This document shows positions 54,713 through 64,000 of a stretch of DNA of 64,000 nt, piece after piece. Below the pieces are notes generated by a model. The model made no database searches, was not told the origin of the DNA, and saw only the letters and a program-made list of their open reading frames with translations. Numbering within the stretch: the first letter of the stretch is position 1; every line of letters starts with the position of its first letter. This DNA is from Syntrophotaleaceae bacterium (GTDB lineage: Bacteria; Desulfobacterota; Desulfuromonadia; Desulfuromonadales; Syntrophotaleaceae), in assembly GCA_041390365.1 (NCBI GenBank), contig JAWKQB010000001.1, positions 992,001-1,056,000 on the forward strand. The letters run 5' to 3'. The translations under genes were made by a program, and so were the position numbers.

Positions 54713-55522
54713 ATGATTGACTGGCACTGTCATATGCTGCCCGGAATCGACGACGGTCCGGAAACCATGGTCGAGTCCCTGGCTATGGGGAGAATGCTGG
54801 CCGCCGCCGGTTTTCGAGTCGTGCATTGCACACCTCACTGTATGTCCGGGCGCTATGATACAGGTCCCGATCAGGTCAGGGAACTGACCGAGCGGATGCA
54901 GCGCAACCTGCTTGCGGCCGGAATCCCTTTGCTAGTAAAACCGGGGATGGAGTATTATCTCGACGAAAATTTTCCCGAGAAATTGATAGATCCCCTCGCT
55001 TTGGGTGAAAGCCGTTTGCTGCTTGTCGAAATTCCCGGCAAGGCCGGAGTGGAAGTCATTCTGGAAAACGTATACCTTATTCTGCAAAGGGGACTTAAAC
55101 CACTTTTCGCTCACCCCGAACGGTCCCCCCTGCTGAACGAGTCCCTTCCCGCAAAAAACAACGGGGTGCTGAGAAGCCGGATCGGAAAACTGTTCGGCAG
55201 GCGACTGCCTGCAACTCGAGGGGAACAGATGTCCTGTCATGATCTTCGCCTGACTCTGCAGGAGGCGGGGTGTCTGTTCCAGGGCAACCTCGGAAGTTTT
55301 GCCGGATGGTACGGTGCTGCGGTCCGACAGGCGGCTCAGCGCTTTCTTGAAAACGATCTGTATAGCCGTCTGGGCAGCGACGGGCACGGGTGTCGCTTTC
55401 TGGAAGGAAACCTGCTACCCGGACTGTCTCTGGTACGGGAACACCCAAGGGGTAACATTCTTCTCGACAGCCCGCTGCCCAGCGGTGTCACCCTGCAGAC
55501 CCAGGAACCCGTCAACTGGTGA
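54713..55522 (+). CDS. PHP-type tyrosine-protein phosphatase (CpsB/YwqE family)
   Basis: A 269-residue PHP-fold metal hydrolase. [13 protein letters not shown] gives the first metal-binding His pair, CTPHCM the next, GMEYYLDE follows, AHPERSP supplies further ligands and SDGHG closes the site. CpsB-type enzymes dephosphorylate the tyrosine kinases that control capsule or exopolysaccharide export. That fits the sugar-nucleotide genes downstream, although no kinase is in the window. The stop overlaps a GTG upstream of the next gene's ATG. The upstream stretch 54550-54712 has TATAAA near 54583. Confidence 0.82.
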   Translation: MIDWHCHMLPGIDDGPETMVESLAMGRMLAAAGFRVVHCTPHCMSGRYDTGPDQVRELTERMQRNLLAAGIPLLVKPGMEYYLDENFPEKLIDPLALGESRLLLVEIPGKAGVEVILENVYLILQRGLKPLFAHPERSPLLNESLPAKNNGVLRSRIGKLFGRRLPATRGEQMSCHDLRLTLQEAGCLFQGNLGSFAGWYGAAVRQAAQRFLENDLYSRLGSDGHGCRFLEGNLLPGLSLVREHPRGNILLDSPLPSGVTLQTQEPVNW

Positions 55523-55530
55523 GTGTCACG

Positions 55531-56880
55531 ATGAATCTGAAATGCTTCAAGGCTTACGATATTCGGGGAAGGATTCCCGAAGAGCTCAATGAAAATCTCG
55601 CGTTTCGCATAGGCCGGGCCTATGCCTTGTGGCTGGGACCGGAAAGGGTCGTGGTCGGACGGGATGTGCGGACTTCGAGCAAAGCGCTGTGCGATGCCCT
55701 GGCCGATGGACTTGTGGCCGGGGGCGTGGAGGTCGACGACCTGGGACTTTGCGGGACCGAAGAAGTGTATTTCGCGACCTTTTCGGAAAAGTTGTCGGGC
55801 GGCATCATGGTCACTGCCAGTCACAACCCTCCCGAATACAACGGCATGAAACTGGTCCGGGAAGGTGCCAGGCCGATCAGTGGCGACAGCGGCCTCCATC
55901 GACTGGGCGAGCTCGTTTCGCAAGGGGTTTTCCCGACAGTGAAAAAGAGTGGCGGCGTTCGCTCCTTGTGCACCCGCTCCGCCTATATAGATCATCTGCT
56001 CGGATATGTAGACCCTGAACGGCTTCAGCCCTTCAAAGTCGTGGTCAACGCCGGCAACGGATGTGCAGGACCGGTTGTGGATGCGCTGGAAAAACGTCTG
56101 CCTTTCACTTTCGTCAAAGTTCATCATGAACCGGACGGTACCTTTCCCCACGGCATACCCAACCCTCTGCTGCCGGAGAACCGTGCCGCAACCGCGGAGG
56201 CTGTCATCCGGTCCGGGGCCCAGGTCGGGATTGCCTGGGATGGCGATTTCGATCGCTGTTTCCTGTTCGATGAAGCCGGACGGTTTATTGAAGGCTATTA
56301 CGTTGTCGGTCTGCTGGCGGAGGCCATGCTGCAGCAAACTCCCGGGTCCCGGATCATCCATGACCCGCGGCTGACCTGGAACACTCTCGATATCGTTCGC
56401 TCGGCAGGCGGAGTTCCGATCCAGAGCAAGACAGGGCACGCCTTCATCAAGGAACGAATGCGCGGTGAAGATGCCGTCTATGGCGGAGAGATGAGCGCTC
56501 ATCACTATTTTCGCGACTTCGCCTACTGCGACAGCGGCATGATCCCCTGGCTGCTGGTTCTGCAACTCATGAGCAGTACCGGACGGACCCTGTCCGATCT
56601 CGTCGACGAAAGAATCGCCCTGTTTCCAGCCAGCGGCGAGATCAACCGTCGTCTGAAAAATCCGGAAGCCGCAATCGCCAAGGTCATGTCCCGCTTCTCT
56701 TCAGAGGGTCCGAGACTGGATCATACCGATGGCCTTTCCATGGAATTCCGGGACTGGCGATTCAACCTCCGCTGTTCCAATACCGAGCCGGTGTTGCGGC
56801 TCAATGTCGAATCCCGCGGCAACCGCACTCTGATGGAGGAGCGAACGGCGGAAATTCTTGGTATTCTGGACGGGGTATAA
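55531..56880 (+). CDS. manB: Phosphomannomutase/phosphoglucomutase
   Basis: A 449-residue alpha-D-phosphohexomutase. [14 protein letters not shown] starts the protein, the phosphoserine loop is [13 protein letters not shown], the magnesium site is DGDFDRCF, and the sugar-binding loop is [12 protein letters not shown], a form seen in PMM/PGM enzymes such as AlgC. It makes mannose 1-phosphate or glucose 1-phosphate for surface polysaccharide. ATG 55531 is preferred over a GTG four codons earlier because the conserved N-terminus starts there. Confidence 0.93.
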   Translation: MNLKCFKAYDIRGRIPEELNENLAFRIGRAYALWLGPERVVVGRDVRTSSKALCDALADGLVAGGVEVDDLGLCGTEEVYFATFSEKLSGGIMVTASHNPPEYNGMKLVREGARPISGDSGLHRLGELVSQGVFPTVKKSGGVRSLCTRSAYIDHLLGYVDPERLQPFKVVVNAGNGCAGPVVDALEKRLPFTFVKVHHEPDGTFPHGIPNPLLPENRAATAEAVIRSGAQVGIAWDGDFDRCFLFDEAGRFIEGYYVVGLLAEAMLQQTPGSRIIHDPRLTWNTLDIVRSAGGVPIQSKTGHAFIKERMRGEDAVYGGEMSAHHYFRDFAYCDSGMIPWLLVLQLMSSTGRTLSDLVDERIALFPASGEINRRLKNPEAAIAKVMSRFSSEGPRLDHTDGLSMEFRDWRFNLRCSNTEPVLRLNVESRGNRTLMEERTAEILGILDGV

Positions 56881-56996
56881 ATTATTCACCAGGCTGTTGA
56901 AGAAAACTTGTTTTTGGTTGCTGTCAGCAGGAGAAATTTCATTTATCGGGCCGTTCTTACCACCAGGCAACGGCCTTTTTCCATCAGGAGTGTCCC

Positions 56997-58376
56997 ATGA
57001 ATCTGACCGTCATCGGAACCGGATACGTTGGACTGGTAACTGGCACCTGTTTTGCGGAGATGGGCAATACCGTCACCTGTGTCGACACCTCTGAAGAAAA
57101 GATCGCCGTGCTCAAGGACGGGCGGGTTCCCATCTACGAACCGGGTCTGGAACCTTTGCTGCACAATAACATTCGGGAAGGGAGGCTGCATTTCACGACC
57201 TCTTTGCCCAAGGCCATGGAAGATTGCCGCATCTTTTTCATTGCCGTCGGCACACCCGGCAACCATGACGGCAGCCCGGACCTGCGCCATGTGCTCGACG
57301 TTGCCCGGGAAATTGGCCGCTTCATGACCGAATATTGTGTGATTGTGGACAAGTCGACCGTCCCCGTCGGTACCGCCGACCAGGTCCGTGCGGTCATCCG
57401 CCATGAACTCCAGGTGCGCGGGGTGGAGATAGATTACGACGTCGTCAGCAACCCTGAGTTTCTGAAGGAAGGTGCGGCGATCGACGATTTCATGCGCCCT
57501 GACCGGATCATCATCGGCACCGAGAGCGAACGGGCCCGGGAGAAAATGCGTCAGCTCTATGCACCATTCAACATGAGTCGCGACCGCACCATCTACATGG
57601 GGGTGCGGGACGCCGAAATGACCAAATACGCCGCCAATGCCATGCTGGCAACCAAGATATCCTTCATCAACGAGATTGCCAACCTTTGCGACGAACTGGG
57701 CGTGGACGTGGAAAACGTGCGCCGCGGTATCGGCAGCGATTCCCGCATCGGATACTCTTTCATCTACCCGGGCTGTGGTTTCGGCGGTTCCTGTTTCCCC
57801 AAGGACGTCAGCGCCCTGATTCACATGGCGGAAAGTTGCGATTTCGACCCCAAGGTCCTGCGTTCGGTGATGGAACGCAACCAGGGGCAGCAGCGTGTGC
57901 TGTTCGACAAGATCAGCAGGCGGTTCGGCAGCGATCTCAGCGGCGTGACCGTCGGGGTCTGGGGGCTGGCCTTCAAGCCGGGAACCGACGACTTGCGCGA
58001 GGCTCCTTCGCTGGTGCTGCTTCACAAACTGATCGAGGCCGGCGCCCGAGTCAAGGCCTATGATCCCGTGGCCATGGATGCGGCCCGCAAAGTTCTTCCC
58101 CGCGCCTGGTTGGATAACTGCGACCTGGTGCTGACCGACCATCAGTACGACGCCCTCAGAGGGGCCGATGCCCTGGCCCTGGTCACCGAATGGAAGCCGT
58201 TCCGTACCCCCGATTTTCGCGCCATGAAAAAAATCATGCTGCAACCGATCATTTTCGATGGGCGAAATCAGTACGACCCGGAACAGATGCGGGAAGAAGG
58301 TTTCGAATATATAGGCATCGGACGGCGGGCTGAATTGGCGGAACAAGGGCTCGTTGGAGTCCAGTCCAGGAGGTGA
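56997..58376 (+). CDS. ugd: UDP-glucose 6-dehydrogenase
   Basis: A 459-residue protein. VIGTGYVGLVTGTCFAEMG binds NAD, PEFLKEGAAIDDF and the catalytic cysteine in GCGFGGSCFPKD are diagnostic of UDP-glucose dehydrogenase. It makes UDP-glucuronate, the substrate of the epimerase 3 bp downstream. AGGAGTGTCCC precedes the ATG. Confidence 0.96.
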   Translation: MNLTVIGTGYVGLVTGTCFAEMGNTVTCVDTSEEKIAVLKDGRVPIYEPGLEPLLHNNIREGRLHFTTSLPKAMEDCRIFFIAVGTPGNHDGSPDLRHVLDVAREIGRFMTEYCVIVDKSTVPVGTADQVRAVIRHELQVRGVEIDYDVVSNPEFLKEGAAIDDFMRPDRIIIGTESERAREKMRQLYAPFNMSRDRTIYMGVRDAEMTKYAANAMLATKISFINEIANLCDELGVDVENVRRGIGSDSRIGYSFIYPGCGFGGSCFPKDVSALIHMAESCDFDPKVLRSVMERNQGQQRVLFDKISRRFGSDLSGVTVGVWGLAFKPGTDDLREAPSLVLLHKLIEAGARVKAYDPVAMDAARKVLPRAWLDNCDLVLTDHQYDALRGADALALVTEWKPFRTPDFRAMKKIMLQPIIFDGRNQYDPEQMREEGFEYIGIGRRAELAEQGLVGVQSRR

Positions 58377-58379
58377 TCT

Positions 58380-59390
58380 GTGGCAAAAATTCTGGTGACC
58401 GGCCATGCCGGTTTCATAGGCTTTCATTTGACCCGCCGGCTGCTCGAACGGGGCGACGAGGTGGTCGGGCTCGACAATGTCAACGACTACTACGATCCCA
58501 GCCTGAAACAGGCCAGGCTCGATCTGCTCGCCGGCACGGATAATTACCGTTTCGTGCGGATGGACCTGGGTGACCGCAATGGCATGGCAAAGCTTTTCGC
58601 CGAAGAGGGGTTCGACCGGGTGGTAAATCTTGCGGCCCAGGCCGGCGTGCGTTACTCTCTGGTCAATCCTCACGCTTATGTCGACAGCAACCTGGTTGGT
58701 TTCATGAACATCCTCGAGGGGTGCCGGCACGGCGGAGTCAAACATCTCGTCTATGCCTCCTCGTCCTCGGTCTATGGTGCCAATACCAGCATGCCTTTTT
58801 CGGTCCATGACAACGTCGACCATCCCGTATCCCTGTATGCCGCGTCCAAAAAGGCCAACGAGCTGATGGCCCACACCTACGCCCACCTCTACAATCTGCC
58901 GGTCACCGGGCTGAGGTTCTTTACCGTTTACGGCCCCTGGGGGCGGCCGGACATGGCCCTGTTCCTGTTCACCAGGGCGATCCTGGCCGGGGAACCGATC
59001 GACGTGTTCAACTTCGGTAAAATGAGGCGTGACTTCACCTACATCGACGACATCGTCGAAGGTGTGGTGCGCACCCTGGATAAGACGGCGGAACCGAATC
59101 CTGCCTGGAACGGCGCCGACCCCGATCCCGGCACCAGCAGCGCCCCCAGCCGTCTTTACAACATCGGCAACAATTCCCCGGTGGAACTGATGTACCTCAT
59201 CGAAACCCTGGAAAAGGCTCTGGGCAAAAAGGCCGAGAAAAACATGCTGCCCATCCAGCCCGGAGACGTCCCCGAAACCTACGCCGACGTCGACGACCTG
59301 TCCCGGGATGTGGGATTCAAACCGGCCACGCCGATTGAAGTGGGCGTTCAGAGGTTCGTGGAGTGGTATCGGGGGTATTTTGAGTTGTGA
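58380..59390 (+). CDS. UDP-glucuronate 4-epimerase-like SDR
   Basis: A 336-residue extended [22 protein letters not shown] binds [20 protein letters not shown] and [18 protein letters not shown] (catalytic Tyr and Lys) and [16 protein letters not shown] match UDP-glucuronate epimerases such as Cap1J/LpsL. It would make UDP-galacturonate from the Ugd product. The start is GTG behind a perfect AGGAGGTGATC. Its TGA stop is the first codon of a heptamer array. Confidence 0.93.
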   Translation: MAKILVTGHAGFIGFHLTRRLLERGDEVVGLDNVNDYYDPSLKQARLDLLAGTDNYRFVRMDLGDRNGMAKLFAEEGFDRVVNLAAQAGVRYSLVNPHAYVDSNLVGFMNILEGCRHGGVKHLVYASSSSVYGANTSMPFSVHDNVDHPVSLYAASKKANELMAHTYAHLYNLPVTGLRFFTVYGPWGRPDMALFLFTRAILAGEPIDVFNFGKMRRDFTYIDDIVEGVVRTLDKTAEPNPAWNGADPDPGTSSAPSRLYNIGNNSPVELMYLIETLEKALGKKAEKNMLPIQPGDVPETYADVDDLSRDVGFKPATPIEVGVQRFVEWYRGYFEL

Positions 59391-59436
59391 AGCGTGAAGA
59401 GTGCAGGAGGCAAAAGGCCCGAGGCCCGAGGTAGGG
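59388..59436. repeat. Seven-unit 7-bp array starting at the epimerase stop codon
   Basis: Units TGAAGCG, TGAAGAG, TGCAGGA, GGCAAAA, GGCCCGA (twice) and GGTAGGG keep strict 7-bp phase, and the first TGA is the stop codon. Further imperfect repeats of GTCCTTA type follow to about 59480. Confidence 0.75.
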
Positions 59437-59525
59437 CTTGTTGCTGGTTTTTCGGTCCTGCCGTCCTTAAGGTCCTTACTGTCGCAGGCCTTTGGCCTTT
59501 TCAATGAAATGAATGGAGAAAAAGT

Positions 59526-60845
59526 ATGATCATCGCCTCGGACATCATTTCCCGCAAAGCAAAAATCGCCGTAGTCGGCCTCGGTTACGTCGGTCTGCCT
59601 CTGGCCGCGGCTTTCAGCCGCAAGGCCGACGTGATTGGTTTTGATATCAGTCATGAGAAAATTCGGGAACTGCGCTCAGGTGAGGATGCTACCGGCGAAT
59701 TGTCGGCGGAGGAGCTGGCCGCCAGTCCCATCGACTTCACCACGGATCCTGCCCGGCTGGGGGAGGCGTCTTTTCTCATCGTCACCGTGCCCACTCCCAT
59801 CGACGATTACAAGAAGCCGGATCTGACCCCTCTGCAGTCCGCTTCAAGGACTATCGGTCGTCATATCCGTCCCGGCTCCATAATTGTCTTCGAATCCACC
59901 GTCTATCCCGGCGTTACCGAGGAGGTTTGCCTGCCGATCATAGAAGCTGAATCCGGCCTGGTCTGCGGGCGGGATTTCAAGCTCGGCTATTCCCCGGAAA
60001 GGATCAACCCTGGGGACAAGGTTCATACGGTCGACAAGATCGTCAAGGTGGTTGCCGGCCAGGATGCCGAAACCCTGGAAACGGTGGCTGCGATCTACGA
60101 GATGATTGTCATGGCGGGGGTGCATCGCGCTTCCTCCATCAAGGTGGCCGAGGCCGCCAAGGTCATCGAGAATACCCAGAGGGACCTGAACATCGCCCTG
60201 ATGAATGAACTGGCCATTATCTTCGGCAAGATGGGGATTAATACCCGGGAAGTGCTGGAGGCGGCCGGAACCAAGTGGAATTTCCTCAAGTTCACCCCGG
60301 GTCTGGTCGGTGGCCACTGCATCGGCGTCGACCCTTATTACCTGACCTTCAAGGCTGAGGCGATCGGCTACAATCCGCAGGTGATCCTGGCTGGCCGCCG
60401 CATCAACGACGGCATGGGCAAGCATGTGGCCGAGAACACGGTCAAAAAGCTCATCGATGCCGATAAGGCAGTGAAAGGCAGTCGGGTGCTGGTGCTCGGG
60501 CTGACCTTCAAGGAAAACGTGCCCGACATCCGCAACAGCAAGGTGATCGATATCGTCCGGGAACTGCGGGAATACGGCGTCGAGGTCCTGATCCACGATC
60601 CTATTGCCGATGCCGAGGAAGTGCGCATGGAATACGGCGAGGAACTGGTCGATCCGGCTGCCGCCGGTCCCCTGGACGGCGTGGTCTGGGCCGTGGCGCA
60701 CGACGTCTTCCGGCAGGAATTCACCCCGGCGAAGCTGAAGCAGCTGTGCAATTCCGGCAACGGTTGCGGGGTGGTGGCGGATGTGAAGGCCCTGCTGGAC
60801 GGGGATGAAGTGCTTCGGTACAATCTGCGGTATTGGTGTCTGTAA
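59526..60845 (+). CDS. UDP-N-acetylhexosamine 6-dehydrogenase (TviB/WbpO-like)
   Basis: A 439-residue protein of the UDP-sugar dehydrogenase family but distinct from Ugd at 56997. AVVGLGYVGLPLAAAFSRK is the NAD loop, GYSPERINPGD is typical of the Vi-polysaccharide group, and the catalytic cysteine lies in GLVGGHCIGVDPYYLT. Such enzymes oxidise UDP-GlcNAc or UDP-GalNAc to the uronic acid. Together with ugd and the epimerase it suggests a polysaccharide with more than one uronic acid. A heptamer array starts 17 bp after its stop. Confidence 0.92.
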   Translation: MIIASDIISRKAKIAVVGLGYVGLPLAAAFSRKADVIGFDISHEKIRELRSGEDATGELSAEELAASPIDFTTDPARLGEASFLIVTVPTPIDDYKKPDLTPLQSASRTIGRHIRPGSIIVFESTVYPGVTEEVCLPIIEAESGLVCGRDFKLGYSPERINPGDKVHTVDKIVKVVAGQDAETLETVAAIYEMIVMAGVHRASSIKVAEAAKVIENTQRDLNIALMNELAIIFGKMGINTREVLEAAGTKWNFLKFTPGLVGGHCIGVDPYYLTFKAEAIGYNPQVILAGRRINDGMGKHVAENTVKKLIDADKAVKGSRVLVLGLTFKENVPDIRNSKVIDIVRELREYGVEVLIHDPIADAEEVRMEYGEELVDPAAAGPLDGVVWAVAHDVFRQEFTPAKLKQLCNSGNGCGVVADVKALLDGDEVLRYNLRYWCL

Positions 60846-60861
60846 AAGGCGGTCAAAAACG

Positions 60862-60945
60862 GTCCCGAGTCCCGAGTCCCGGGTCCCTGGTCCAAGGTCA
60901 AAGGCAAAAAGCCGATTTCGATCCCGATTTCGATTTCGATTTGGA
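60862..60945. repeat. Composite repeat: 7-bp array, AAAAGCC, 6-bp CGATTT array
   Basis: Six heptamers of GTCCCGA/GTCCAAG type (60862-60903) lead through AAAAAGCC into hexamers of CGATTT/CGATCC type (about 60912-60943). The order matches the cassette at 13692-13771. Confidence 0.9.
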
Positions 60946-61024
60946 TTGCCAACCCCCAAAAACCCAACCCGAACTTTCAGAACAAATCGGGGGTTAACGG
61001 CTCGCTGAATCCTAGGATTATGGG

Positions 61025-61150
61025 TTTTTTCGAAAACGAAATCGAAATCGAAATCGCTATCGAAATCGGGCGTTGGCCTTTTTGGCTTTTCCTGCCTGGT
61101 CCCCTGCCCCTAGCCCCTGATCCCTAGGCCCTGCCCTCCAGCCCCTAATC
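61025..61150. repeat. Inverted composite repeat: 6-bp array then 7-bp array at the dnaE stop
   Basis: AAATCG-oriented hexamers (about 61035-61070) with the GGGxGTTxGGC flank seen at 46065 lead to eight heptamers of CCTAGCC/CCTGATC type (61095-61150). The TAG stop of the leftward polymerase gene (61145-61147) is in the outermost unit. With 60862-60945 it forms a mirror-image pair filling the intergenic space. Confidence 0.9.
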
Positions 61151-64000
61151 CAAAAACCCCAACCATCCAACATTCACCGTGACCACTCCGAACTCCTCCT
61201 CGACCCTGCCTTTGACCAGGTAGGGGCGGGGATGGGCCAGTTTGCGGCAGAAGCGTTCGTAGACGGCGGGAAACAGGGTGGCGTCGAACAGGGCGCTCTG
61301 GTCCTCAAAGGTGACGAATTCCATCGGGCGGCCCTCGCCGGTGCGGATCGGCTTGCCGGTGACCCACCAGCCGAGCAGGGTGACGGGTCGGCCGACGTGG
61401 CGATGCAGGTCGGCCGCCCGGATGGCGCCGTGGCGGGCGGCGACCTCTTCCAGACCGTCGAGGGGATGGCGGGAGATGGGCAGTCCGAGGGTTTCCAGCT
61501 CCTGGATCCGACGGTCCGCCGGGTCGATGGGCGGCAGTTCCGGCGGCGGTGCGGCCGGAGCGGCAAACAGCGATCCTCCCGCGTTCGGTTGCCGGTGCCG
61601 GTCGAGCAGCTGCCAGATCAGGGTCGGCCGCCTTCCGGCTCCTTCCAGTTCATCGAAACAGCCCGCCTTGATCAGCTGCCGGACCTGTTCCACGGCCAGC
61701 TGCGGCAGGCGCTCCAGAAAATCACCAAAACCGGCAAAAGGTCCGTTGCGTTCCCGTTCCGCCAGCAGGTCGTCGACTGTTTTCCCGGTGAGGCAGGCGA
61801 TCTGCATCAGGCCGACCCGCAGTCCGCGATCCCGCCCCTGCCAGGGCCGGTCGCTGGCGTTGATGTCGGGGGGCTGGATCGCCAGACCCATCCGCCTCGC
61901 CTCGGAGAGATAGCCGAGGGTGGAATAGTAGCCGCCGCCGTTACTGATCACTGCGGCCAGGAATTCCGCCGGATGGTTGGCCTTGAGCCAGGCCGATTTG
62001 CAGCTGACCAGGGCATAGGACGCCGAGTGCGGTTTGCAGAAGGAGTAGCCGGCGAAAGACAGCACCTGCTCCCAGACCTGCCCCAGCACCCTGTCGGGCA
62101 CGTCCCGCCGCCGACCGCCGGCGATGAATCGCTGCCGGTAATCCTCCAGTTTTCTCCCCTTGTCCTTTTTGCTGATGATCTTGCGCAGACGATCCCCCTC
62201 GGCCGCCGAGAATCCGGCCAGGGCCATGGCGATCTGCGTGATCTGTTCCTGGTAAACGGCCAGACCGTAGGTTTCGCCGAGGATCGGCGCCAGGGCAGGA
62301 TGCAGATGCCGCCAGGGTTTGCCGCGCATGCGGGCGACAAATTCGCGGATGAAGCGGTTGGCCGCCGGGCGGATGATCGACGAGGCCATGACCAGGTGCT
62401 CGAACAGGGTCTCCTCGTCGGGCAGCGCCGCACCGCCCCACATCTTGCACAGCAGCTGCCGGGTGGCCGGCGATTCGATGTAGAAGCAGCCCATGGTTTC
62501 GCCGCGGCAGAGCAAAGTGCGGGTCCTGCGGTCGGCGAGGGGCTGCCAGCGGCGATAGTCGATCTCCCGGCCGGTGTTCTTTCGGACGGCGGCCAGGGCA
62601 TCGCGGATCACCGCCAGGGAGCGGTTGCCGAGGATGTCGATCTTCACCAGACCGGCCGCCTCGGTCTGGTCCTTCTCCCACTGGATCAGGGGGCGGCCGG
62701 AGGCGGACATCTCCACCGGAACGTAGCGGCGGATCTCCTCCGGCACCACCACCAGGCCGCCGCAGTGCTGGGCCAGGTGCCGGAGCTGGCCGTCCAGCCT
62801 TCCGGCGATGGCGATGATCCTCTGCCAGTCCTCGCTCAGCTGTTCGCCGCGGAACAGGGGATGTTCGGCCAGGGCCTGCACCCCTTTGGACGGAGACCAG
62901 TAGCCGGACAGACGGGCGGTAAGATCCTTGATTTCGTCGGCGGGCAGGCCGAAGACCTTGGCCACCTCGCGCAGGGCGCCGCGGCTTTTGAAGCCGACCT
63001 GATTGGCGACCATGGCGGCGCGATCCTTTCCATAGCGGGCGAAGGCGAAATCGAGCACATCGTCCCGCTCGTCCCAGGGGAAATCGATGTCGATGTCGGG
63101 TGGATCGGTGCGCCCTTCGTTGAGAAAACGCTCGAAGAAAAGGTTGTAGCGCAGGGGATCGACGTGGGTGATGCCGAGGCAGTAGGCCACCAGGGAGGCG
63201 GCGGCGCTGCCCCGGCCGCAGGTGCGGGGCGATTGGGCGGCCAGCTCCTCCACCACCAGGAAGTAGTGGGCGAAGCCCTTGTCGCGGATCAGACTCAGCT
63301 CCTTCTGCATGCGCTCCTCGATCCGTTCGTTCAGGCGGCCATAACGCCACAGGGCGCCTTTGCGGGCGCGCCGTTCCAGCTCCATGGCGGCCTGGCGGTC
63401 TTCCAGTCCCCGGAAGCGGGGGAAGATGGTGGCGGAGAAATCCCAGTCGGTGCAGCAGGCGTCGGCGATGGCGACGGTGTTGGCCAGGCCCTCGGGGCAG
63501 TGGGGGAAGCGATCGGCCAGTTCCCGCTCCGGCAGCAGCCGGTCGCTCGGCCGGGCGCAGTCCGCTTCACACAGCCGGTCGAGGGTGGTGTTGCCGGCGA
63601 TGGCGCGCAGGGTGCGGTGCAGCAGGTAGTCGCCGGGATGCAGCAGCAGGGCGCGACTGGTGGCCACGGGTGGCAGCCCCAGGCGGCGAGCCAGTTTCAG
63701 GGCGGTTTCCGGACCGTGCCCGGGAGAAAGTTCGACATGGAGCCCGTCGCGGTCCCGTTGCACCAGTTGCTCCAGCAGCACGGCGTCGTCGCTGATGACG
63801 AAAAGACCCTTCCGCCGGGCCGCCAATGCCTGGCACAGATCGAAGGGATCGTCGGTATGCAGAGCCGACAGCAGCCGGCAGAGATTGGCATAACCCTCTC
63901 GATTGCGAGCCAGCAGCAGCGCCCGCCGCCCGCCGCTGACCGCCTCGGCGCCGACCAGCGGCGCGATGCCGGCTTCACGGGCCGCCTCGACAAAGCGCGG
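61145..64000 (-). CDS. DnaE2/ImuC-like C-family DNA polymerase, N-terminus cut by window edge
   Basis: The frame stays open to the right edge, giving about 951 C-terminal residues; the start is outside. In order: the rest of a PHP domain (LLLARNREGYANLCRLLSALHT near the edge), the polymerase palm with PDIDIDFPWDERDD holding two catalytic Asp, fingers, a helix-hairpin-helix region and an OB fold near the C-terminus (VTLLGWWVTGKP...MEFVTFEDQSALFD). Its expected total of about 1,050 residues and its truncated tail fit the error-prone DnaE2/ImuC type better than the replicative DnaE. The lexA/imuB partners expected in such operons would lie outside the window. The stop codon is in a repeat array. 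Confidence 0.85.
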   Translation of the reverse strand, partial: PRFVEAAREAGIAPLVGAEAVSGGRRALLLARNREGYANLCRLLSALHTDDPFDLCQALAARRKGLFVISDDAVLLEQLVQRDRDGLHVELSPGHGPETALKLARRLGLPPVATSRALLLHPGDYLLHRTLRAIAGNTTLDRLCEADCARPSDRLLPERELADRFPHCPEGLANTVAIADACCTDWDFSATIFPRFRGLEDRQAAMELERRARKGALWRYGRLNERIEERMQKELSLIRDKGFAHYFLVVEELAAQSPRTCGRGSAAASLVAYCLGITHVDPLRYNLFFERFLNEGRTDPPDIDIDFPWDERDDVLDFAFARYGKDRAAMVANQVGFKSRGALREVAKVFGLPADEIKDLTARLSGYWSPSKGVQALAEHPLFRGEQLSEDWQRIIAIAGRLDGQLRHLAQHCGGLVVVPEEIRRYVPVEMSASGRPLIQWEKDQTEAAGLVKIDILGNRSLAVIRDALAAVRKNTGREIDYRRWQPLADRRTRTLLCRGETMGCFYIESPATRQLLCKMWGGAALPDEETLFEHLVMASSIIRPAANRFIREFVARMRGKPWRHLHPALAPILGETYGLAVYQEQITQIAMALAGFSAAEGDRLRKIISKKDKGRKLEDYRQRFIAGGRRRDVPDRVLGQVWEQVLSFAGYSFCKPHSASYALVSCKSAWLKANHPAEFLAAVISNGGGYYSTLGYLSEARRMGLAIQPPDINASDRPWQGRDRGLRVGLMQIACLTGKTVDDLLAERERNGPFAGFGDFLERLPQLAVEQVRQLIKAGCFDELEGAGRRPTLIWQLLDRHRQPNAGGSLFAAPAAPPPELPPIDPADRRIQELETLGLPISRHPLDGLEEVAARHGAIRAADLHRHVGRPVTLLGWWVTGKPIRTGEGRPMEFVTFEDQSALFDATLFPAVYERFCRKLAHPRPYLVKGRVEEEFGVVTVNVGWLGFLD

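Noticed and set aside
56943..59654. 903-codon leftward open frame opposite ugd and the epimerase
   Set aside because: It spans two well-supported genes and their ribosome-binding sites; His/Gln/Asp-rich composition marks it as antisense to GC-rich codons.

Overview
The window looks like chromosomal DNA of a Gram-negative anaerobe of the Desulfuromonadia (Desulfuromonas/Pelobacter/Geobacter-like). This is an inference from gene order and gene content: the rpmF-plsX-fab-acpP-rpiB-glyA-nrdR-rib-nusB-hom run, a CO dehydrogenase operon, a lone acylating acetaldehyde dehydrogenase, pilT and a cyclase-coupled Mla-like cluster. No rRNA, convincing tRNA, CRISPR array, insertion sequence or prophage was seen. 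Both window edges cut genes: a DUF2959-like gene on the left and a DnaE-type polymerase on the right.

Layout. 0.5-7.1 kb: mscL, then a leftward, translationally coupled Mla-like lipid-transport cluster (sensor/cyclase-like protein, MlaE permease, ABC subunit, MCE protein, lipoprotein). The ABC subunit has lost nearly every ATPase motif and the cyclase domain also looks degenerate. 7.3-18.7 kb: single genes (rhodanese, FemAB/GNAT-like, SLC13/RCK carrier, DUF1540-like, pilT, radical SAM/SPASM, AMP nucleosidase, acetaldehyde dehydrogenase, SLOG-like). 18.9-25.5 kb: a CO unit made of the haem-PAS/LytTR regulator RcoM, cooS, cooC, cooF, a FAD/NAD(P) oxidoreductase and a NikMN-type nickel permease. 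26.3-42.4 kb: mazG, then a long housekeeping run for fatty acid synthesis, one-carbon metabolism, riboflavin, NusB and homoserine dehydrogenase. 42.4-47.6 kb: trmL, metY, an NFACT protein, proline dehydrogenase and HU. 47.8-51.1 kb: bioB-bioD-bioA behind a BirA-like operator. 51.2-54.5 kb: nicotinamidase, a diguanylate cyclase and a secretin-like protein. 54.7-60.8 kb: surface-polysaccharide precursor genes (CpsB-type phosphatase, phosphomannomutase, UDP-glucose dehydrogenase, UDP-glucuronate epimerase, TviB/WbpO-like dehydrogenase). 61.1-64 kb: DnaE2/ImuC-like polymerase.

How genes work together. CooS oxidises CO, CooC supplies nickel, CooF carries electrons, the flavoprotein probably passes them to NAD(P), RcoM senses CO and NikMN probably imports nickel. 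The hom and metY genes are neighbours on the route to methionine. The rib and fab genes form near-complete modules.

The most unusual signal is in the non-coding DNA: several related intergenic repeat families. They include arrays of 7-bp units that repeatedly begin at or just after a gene's stop codon (bioA, metY, the epimerase and dnaE end inside such arrays), 6-bp CGATTT-type arrays with conserved flanks and inverted pairing, a 21-bp perfect inverted repeat, and two copies of an ~88-bp MITE-like element bounded by CTAG.
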